Shown here piece by piece: positions 5,300 to 9,079 of a DNA stretch of 9,079 nt. Numbering within the stretch: the first letter of the stretch is position 1; every line of letters begins with the position of its first letter. The stretch is from Oscillospiraceae bacterium (GTDB lineage: Bacteria > Bacillota > Clostridia > Oscillospirales > Ruminococcaceae). The position numbers and the translations under genes are program-made. The notes beneath the pieces were generated by a model. It was given only the letters and a program-made list of their open reading frames with translations. It had not been told where the DNA came from and made no database searches. The stretch is taken from contig JAHZBJ010000084.1 of the NCBI GenBank assembly GCA_019423445.1, forward strand, positions 1-9,079, given 5' to 3'.

Positions 5300-7132
5300 T
5301 CAGGATGCTTCTTCTTCCTGTTCCCCGCGGAACTGACTCTGGTACAATTTGGCATAGAAACCGTTCTGAGCCATTAGTTCTTTATGGTTACCGGCTTCTA
5401 CAATGTTTCCGTTCTGCATCACCAGGATCTTGCTGGCATCCCGGATGGTGGAAAGACGGTGGGCGATGACGAAACTGGTGCGCCCCTCCATCAGGGTGTT
5501 CATGGCCTTCTGGATCAGCACCTCAGTACGGGTATCCACACTGCTTGTTGCCTCGTCCAGGATGAGAATATCGGGGTCGGAGAGGATGGCCCGGGCGATG
5601 GTAAGAAGCTGGCGCTGGCCTTGGCTGATGTTGGTGGCGTCCTCCCCCAGCATGGTGTCGTAGCCGTGGGGGAGGCTGCGGATGAACTCATCCGCTCTGG
5701 CGGACCGGGCAGCCGCCTCCACCTCTTCATCGGTGGCGTCCAGGCGGCCGTAGCGGATGTTCTCCCGGATGGTGCCGGAGAAGAGCCAGGTGTCCTGGAG
5801 CACCATGCCGATGCGGGAGCGCAGGTCTTTCCGGGGCATCCGGGAGATGTCGGCGCCGTCCAGGAGGATGCGCCCGCTGGTGACGTCGTAGAACCGAAGA
5901 ATCGGGTTCACCAGGGTGGTCTTACCAGCTCCGGTGGGCCCCACAATGGCCACCGTTTCCCCCGCCTGGATGGAGAGGTTCAGATCCTGAATCAGGATGC
6001 GGTCCCGGTTGTAGCCAAAGCTGACATGCTGGAAATCCACGCTGCCGGGGCCAGCCTGGGGGAGATCCTCGTCCAGGACATCGGGAGTCTCCTCCTCCTC
6101 ATCCAGAAATTCAAAGATCCGCTCTGCCGCCGCAATGGTGGACTGGAGCATATTGGCCAGGTTGGCGAACTGGACAATGGGGTTGGAGAAGTGGCGGATA
6201 TACTGGATAAAGGATTGGATGGAGCCCACCAGGAACTTCCCCTGAATGACCCAGATGGCGCCAAGTACCGTGACGATGATATAGCCCAGGTTGCCGATAA
6301 AACTGCTCACTGGCATGATGATGCCGGAGAGGAAGTTGGCCTTCCAGCTGTAGCGGTAGAGGCGGTCGTTCATCTCGTCGAAGGAACGGATGGTGTCCGG
6401 CTCTTTGGAAAAGACCTTTACCACATTGTGGCCGGTATACATCTCCTCAATATAGCCGTTCAGGTCTCCCAGGGTGTCCGCCTGGCCTTTAAAGAGTTTT
6501 TGAGAGACCTTCACCACGTTCATGGAGGCAAGGAGGGTGAGAGGAAGGGTCAGCAGCGCCACCAGGGTCAGCAGGGGGCTGATGAGGATCATCATCACCA
6601 GGATGGTGATGAGAGAAAAGGTGGAGTTGACGATTTGGTTGATCCCCTGCTGAAGGGTGGTGGCCACTGTATCCACGTCGTTGGTCACCCGGCTGAGGAC
6701 GTCTCCGATGGAATTGCTGTCAAAGTACCGCAAAGGCAACCGTTTGATCTTTTCGTCCACCGTTTTGCGGAGTTGGTAAATGGTCTTTTGGGAGACTCCG
6801 GCCACGAGAAAGTTCTGGAGGTAGGAGAACACTGCCGAGATGACGTACAATGCTGCCAAAAGCACCAGGATCCTCGCCACGGCGGAAAAATCGATACCGC
6901 CTGTGCCGGCGCTCATCTCCTCAAAGCCCAGCTGAATTTCATTGGTGGCAAAGCCCAGCACCATGGGGCCCAGACTGTTGAAAACGGTGCTTATCATGGC
7001 GAAGAGCACCACCAGGGCCAGACCCAGATGAAAAGGCTTCATAAAGGCGAGCAGCCGTTTCAGGGTGCCCTTGGTGTTTTTGGGACGGTCGAAGTTCCGG
7101 GGGCCGTGGCCTCCGCCCATGGGTCCTCTCAT
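5300..7132 (-). CDS. ABC exporter half-transporter, TM288/LmrD-like, with the intact catalytic site
   Basis: A 610-residue half-transporter. After a Gly/Pro-rich head (1-20), a six-helix exporter domain covers about 25-330. The nucleotide-binding domain spans about 363-605. It has Walker A GPTGAGKTT (398-406), Q-loop Gln446, Walker B ILILD (522-526) with catalytic Glu527, and switch His558 in IAHRLST. Its signature is ISQGQ (502-506) instead of LSGGQ, as in one subunit of heterodimeric exporters such as Thermotoga TM288. It should pair with the product of the adjacent upstream gene and use ATP to expel hydrophobic compounds, probably drugs or toxic metabolites; the substrate cannot be read from sequence. 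The ATG at 7132 overlaps the partner's stop by four bases (ATGA) and has AGGAGGTG (7138-7145) five bases upstream. An internal Met5 lies too far from that site. A terminator follows. Confidence 0.96.
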   Translation of the reverse strand: MRGPMGGGHGPRNFDRPKNTKGTLKRLLAFMKPFHLGLALVVLFAMISTVFNSLGPMVLGFATNEIQLGFEEMSAGTGGIDFSAVARILVLLAALYVISAVFSYLQNFLVAGVSQKTIYQLRKTVDEKIKRLPLRYFDSNSIGDVLSRVTNDVDTVATTLQQGINQIVNSTFSLITILVMMILISPLLTLVALLTLPLTLLASMNVVKVSQKLFKGQADTLGDLNGYIEEMYTGHNVVKVFSKEPDTIRSFDEMNDRLYRYSWKANFLSGIIMPVSSFIGNLGYIIVTVLGAIWVIQGKFLVGSIQSFIQYIRHFSNPIVQFANLANMLQSTIAAAERIFEFLDEEEETPDVLDEDLPQAGPGSVDFQHVSFGYNRDRILIQDLNLSIQAGETVAIVGPTGAGKTTLVNPILRFYDVTSGRILLDGADISRMPRKDLRSRIGMVLQDTWLFSGTIRENIRYGRLDATDEEVEAAARSARADEFIRSLPHGYDTMLGEDATNISQGQRQLLTIARAILSDPDILILDEATSSVDTRTEVLIQKAMNTLMEGRTSFVIAHRLSTIRDASKILVMQNGNIVEAGNHKELMAQNGFYAKLYQSQFRGEQEEEAS

Positions 7133-8859
7133 GCGCCCACCTCCTCTGCAGACATCTGGGAATACACGATTTCCTGGTAAACGGGGCAGTTCTGGAGCAA
7201 TTCCTTATGGGTGCCCATTCCCACGCAGCCGCCGCTGTCCAGGACCAGGATCCGGTCGGCGTCCATAATGGTGCTGACCTTCTGGGCGACGATAAAGACG
7301 GTGGCGCCGTTGGTGATTTTCTTCAAAGCGCCCCGGAGGGCAGCATCGGTTTTGGCGTCCAGGGCGGAGAAGCTGTCATCAAAAACATAGATCTCGGGCT
7401 TTCTTACCAATGCCCGGGCGATGGAAAGGCGCTGTTTCTGACCGCCGGAGAAGTTCTGCCCCAGCTGGGCCACCGGAGCGTCCAGACCGCCGGGTTTCTG
7501 CTGGATAAAATCCAGGGCCTGGGCTACCTGAGCCGCCTCCAGGACCTCCTGGTCGGTGGCACCGGGCTTGCCGTAGGTGATGTTTTCCCGGATGGTGCCC
7601 CGGAACAGGAGAGCTTTCTGGGGGACGAAGCCGATTTTGTCCCGGAGTTCCTTTTGGGTCATCTCCCGGACATCTACTCCATCCACCAGAACCTGCCCCT
7701 CGGTAGCGTCGAAGAAGCGGGGGATCAGGTTCACCAGGGTAGATTTGCCGGAACCGGTGGAGCCGATGATGGCGGTAGTTTCGCCGGGGCGGGCGGTAAA
7801 GGAAATGCCATGAAGCACCGGCTTTTCTGCTCCCGCGTAGGTGAGGGACACGTCCCGGAACTCCACCGTGCCCCGGATGGAGGTTTCGGGGGCGGGTTTT
7901 TCGGGGTCAGAGAGGGCTTCCGGGGCATCCAGGATGTCCCGGACCCGGCGCGCGGAGGCGATTGCTCTGGGGGCCATGACGAAAATCATGGTAAAGAGCA
8001 TCAGGGAGAACATAATCTGCATGACATATTGGATCACTGCCATCATGTCGCCCACCAGGAGGTTCCCTGCATCGATCTGGACCGCGCCGGACCAGACCAG
8101 GGCCACCTGAGTGAAGCTCATAATCAGGGTGAGAAGGGGCATCAACACCGCCATGGTGCGCTGCATCCGCATGGTCACCGAGGTCAGGTCCCGGTTGGCC
8201 TTGTCAAAGCGTTTTTCCTCATAAAGCTCGGTGCCGAAGGCCCGCTCTACCCGCAGGCCGGTGAGTTTTTCACGCATGATCAGGTTTACCCGGTCCACAG
8301 AGCGCTGGATGGTATTGGAAAGAGGCAGAGCCAGGGAGGCCACCGTTACCACACTGATCACCAAGGCAGGCACCGAGAAGACCACCACCTTGGAAAGGGA
8401 GGTGCTGGAACTGTAGGCCATATTGACTCCGCCTACAATCATCAAGGGGGCCCGGATGAGAATCCGGAAGGCCATCATCACGAACATCTGGATCTGGTTG
8501 ATATCGTTGGTGGTACGGGTAATCAGGGTGGCAGTGCCGAACTCCTCAAACTCGGTGAGGGAGAGGGAATTGGCCTTGCGGAACACCAGCCCGCGGAGGT
8601 CCCGGCCGTAGCCCATGGAGATCTGGGCGCCCAGGATGCCGCTGCCTACAGCGCAAAGCACGCTCATAAAGGCGAAGAAGAGCATTTTGGCTCCCTCAAG
8701 GAAAATGTAGCTGTAGTCCGCTGCGGCAATGCCCTGGTTGATGATTCGGGCCATGAGGGAGGGAAGGTAGAGGTCTGCATAGACCCCGGCCAGGGTCACC
8801 GCGATGAGGAGGATGATCCGCAGCCAATAAGATTTCAGCTTTGCCAGGAGTTTGATCAT
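7129..8859 (-). CDS. ABC exporter half-transporter, TM287/LmrC-like, with the degenerate catalytic site
   Basis: A 576-residue half-transporter from the ATG at 8859. Six membrane helices occupy about residues 10-300 and the nucleotide-binding domain about 330-570. Walker A is GSTGSGKST (366-374), the Q-loop Gln is 414, and the signature is canonical, FSGGQ (470-474). Walker B reads YVFDD, so the catalytic Glu is replaced by Asp495, and the switch-loop His is replaced by Gln526 (IVAQKVST). These substitutions match the non-hydrolysing half of asymmetric heterodimers such as TM287. Its canonical signature should complete the active site of the partner encoded just downstream. The frame extends to a TTG at 8880, but the ATG is preferred. 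It overlaps the MarR stop in an ATGA, and AGGAAG (8866-8871) lies six bases upstream. It is translationally coupled on both sides. Confidence 0.96.
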   Translation of the reverse strand: MIKLLAKLKSYWLRIILLIAVTLAGVYADLYLPSLMARIINQGIAAADYSYIFLEGAKMLFFAFMSVLCAVGSGILGAQISMGYGRDLRGLVFRKANSLSLTEFEEFGTATLITRTTNDINQIQMFVMMAFRILIRAPLMIVGGVNMAYSSSTSLSKVVVFSVPALVISVVTVASLALPLSNTIQRSVDRVNLIMREKLTGLRVERAFGTELYEEKRFDKANRDLTSVTMRMQRTMAVLMPLLTLIMSFTQVALVWSGAVQIDAGNLLVGDMMAVIQYVMQIMFSLMLFTMIFVMAPRAIASARRVRDILDAPEALSDPEKPAPETSIRGTVEFRDVSLTYAGAEKPVLHGISFTARPGETTAIIGSTGSGKSTLVNLIPRFFDATEGQVLVDGVDVREMTQKELRDKIGFVPQKALLFRGTIRENITYGKPGATDQEVLEAAQVAQALDFIQQKPGGLDAPVAQLGQNFSGGQKQRLSIARALVRKPEIYVFDDSFSALDAKTDAALRGALKKITNGATVFIVAQKVSTIMDADRILVLDSGGCVGMGTHKELLQNCPVYQEIVYSQMSAEEVGA

Positions 8860-9079
8860 AATCTGCTTCCTTTCTGACAAATATGGCAGGGAGAGTCGGA
8901 GATTTTGTCCATGAGCTGCAACAGCTCGTCGCCTTCATCGGGGGTAAGGCGGTCCAGAAGTGACTGGTAAAAGAGCATCAGCTGTGTCTCCAATTCCTGG
9001 AGGGCAGCCAGCCCTTCGGGGGTGATGGATAGATCCACCCGCCGCCGGTCCTCGTTGGATGGAAGCCTGGTAAGGTATT
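8856..9079 (-). CDS. MarR-family transcriptional regulator, C-terminal part (5' end outside the window)
   Basis: The last 73 complete residues are present and the gene continues past the right edge. The fragment begins YLTRLPSNEDRRRVDLSITP, the end of the winged helix-turn-helix with the characteristic DRR of the wing, then TPEGLAALQELE and the long dimerisation helices (LMLFYQSLLDRLTPDEGDELLQLMDKI). This order is diagnostic for MarR regulators, which bind operators as dimers and usually release on binding a small ligand or on oxidation. The tail is unusual: SPCHICQKGSRL, with a CxxC ten residues from the end. The stop overlaps the ATG of the first ABC gene by four bases, so the regulator is probably cotranscribed with the exporter and represses its own operon. 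The promoter and operator would lie beyond the window. An in-frame GTG at 9036-9038 is internal to the wing and is not the true start. Confidence 0.9.
   Translation of the reverse strand, partial: YLTRLPSNEDRRRVDLSITPEGLAALQELETQLMLFYQSLLDRLTPDEGDELLQLMDKISDSPCHICQKGSRL
8866..8873 (-). promoter_or_regulatory. Ribosome binding site deciding the start of the first ABC gene
   Basis: On the minus strand, AAAGGAAG lies six bases before the ATG at 8859 and inside the MarR coding region. It lies downstream of the alternative TTG at 8880 and therefore cannot serve it. With the ATGA overlap, this fixes the start. Confidence 0.75.

Noticed and set aside
5384..7180. A 598-codon plus-strand open frame opposite the second ABC gene
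   Set aside because: It is a mirror of the minus-strand ABC coding sequence, whose motifs are unmistakable. Its translation is Gly/His/Asp/Val-rich with no domain and no good ribosome binding site, as is usual for antisense frames in GC-rich genes.
7207..8877. A 556-codon plus-strand open frame opposite the first ABC gene
   Set aside because: Same reason: the complementary strand encodes a full ABC half-transporter with all motifs in order, and the antisense product is low-complexity and His/Gly-rich.
8860..8880. TTG start at 8880 for the first ABC gene
   Set aside because: The ribosome binding site AAAGGAAG lies downstream of it, whereas the ATG at 8859 has correct spacing and a typical ATGA overlap.

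Overview
This window most likely comes from a GC-rich anaerobic Firmicute of the class Clostridia, perhaps an Oscillospiraceae-type gut bacterium. The grounds are a base composition of roughly 60% GC by eye, strong AGGAGG-type ribosome binding sites before nearly every gene, compact operons with 4-base ATGA overlaps, a LAGC lipobox, and product families common in that group. The taxonomic call is an inference. No rRNA, tRNA, insertion sequence, phage gene, CRISPR array or riboswitch was seen.

Layout. Positions 2-151 hold the 3' end of an unrecognised plus-strand gene. It is followed by a polytopic membrane protein with a DUF975-like C-terminal half (201-1007) and a YihX-like HAD-family hydrolase (1043-1651). 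A strong intrinsic terminator (1688-1716) closes this run. A two-gene plus-strand unit follows: an ECF-type RNA polymerase sigma factor (1777-2274) overlapping by 14 bases a single-pass membrane protein placed like an anti-sigma factor (2261-3682). That unit ends at a 16-bp hairpin (3703-3737), shared with a convergent minus-strand lipoprotein gene carrying degenerate leucine-rich-type repeats (3768-5141).

From the right edge, on the minus strand, runs a MarR regulator (3' part only, 8856-9079) and two ABC exporter half-transporters (7129-8859 and 5300-7132). The three are joined by two ATGA overlaps, and the run ends at a hairpin with a U-rich tract (5245-5287). The motifs show a heterodimeric, asymmetric exporter of the TM287/288, LmrCD and BmrCD type. 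One half has Asp and Gln in place of the catalytic Glu and the switch His. The other has ISQGQ in place of LSGGQ.

How the genes may work together. The MarR-ABC-ABC operon looks like a locally controlled drug or toxic-compound efflux pump. The sigma factor and its membrane partner look like an envelope-signal regulator with a long extracytoplasmic sensor that lacks the classical zinc anti-sigma motif. The neighbouring surface lipoprotein could be a target or partner of this pair, but only proximity suggests that. I see no clear novel multi-gene system. The points most worth following are the non-canonical anti-sigma candidate, the lipoprotein beside it, and the C-terminal CxxC of the MarR protein.
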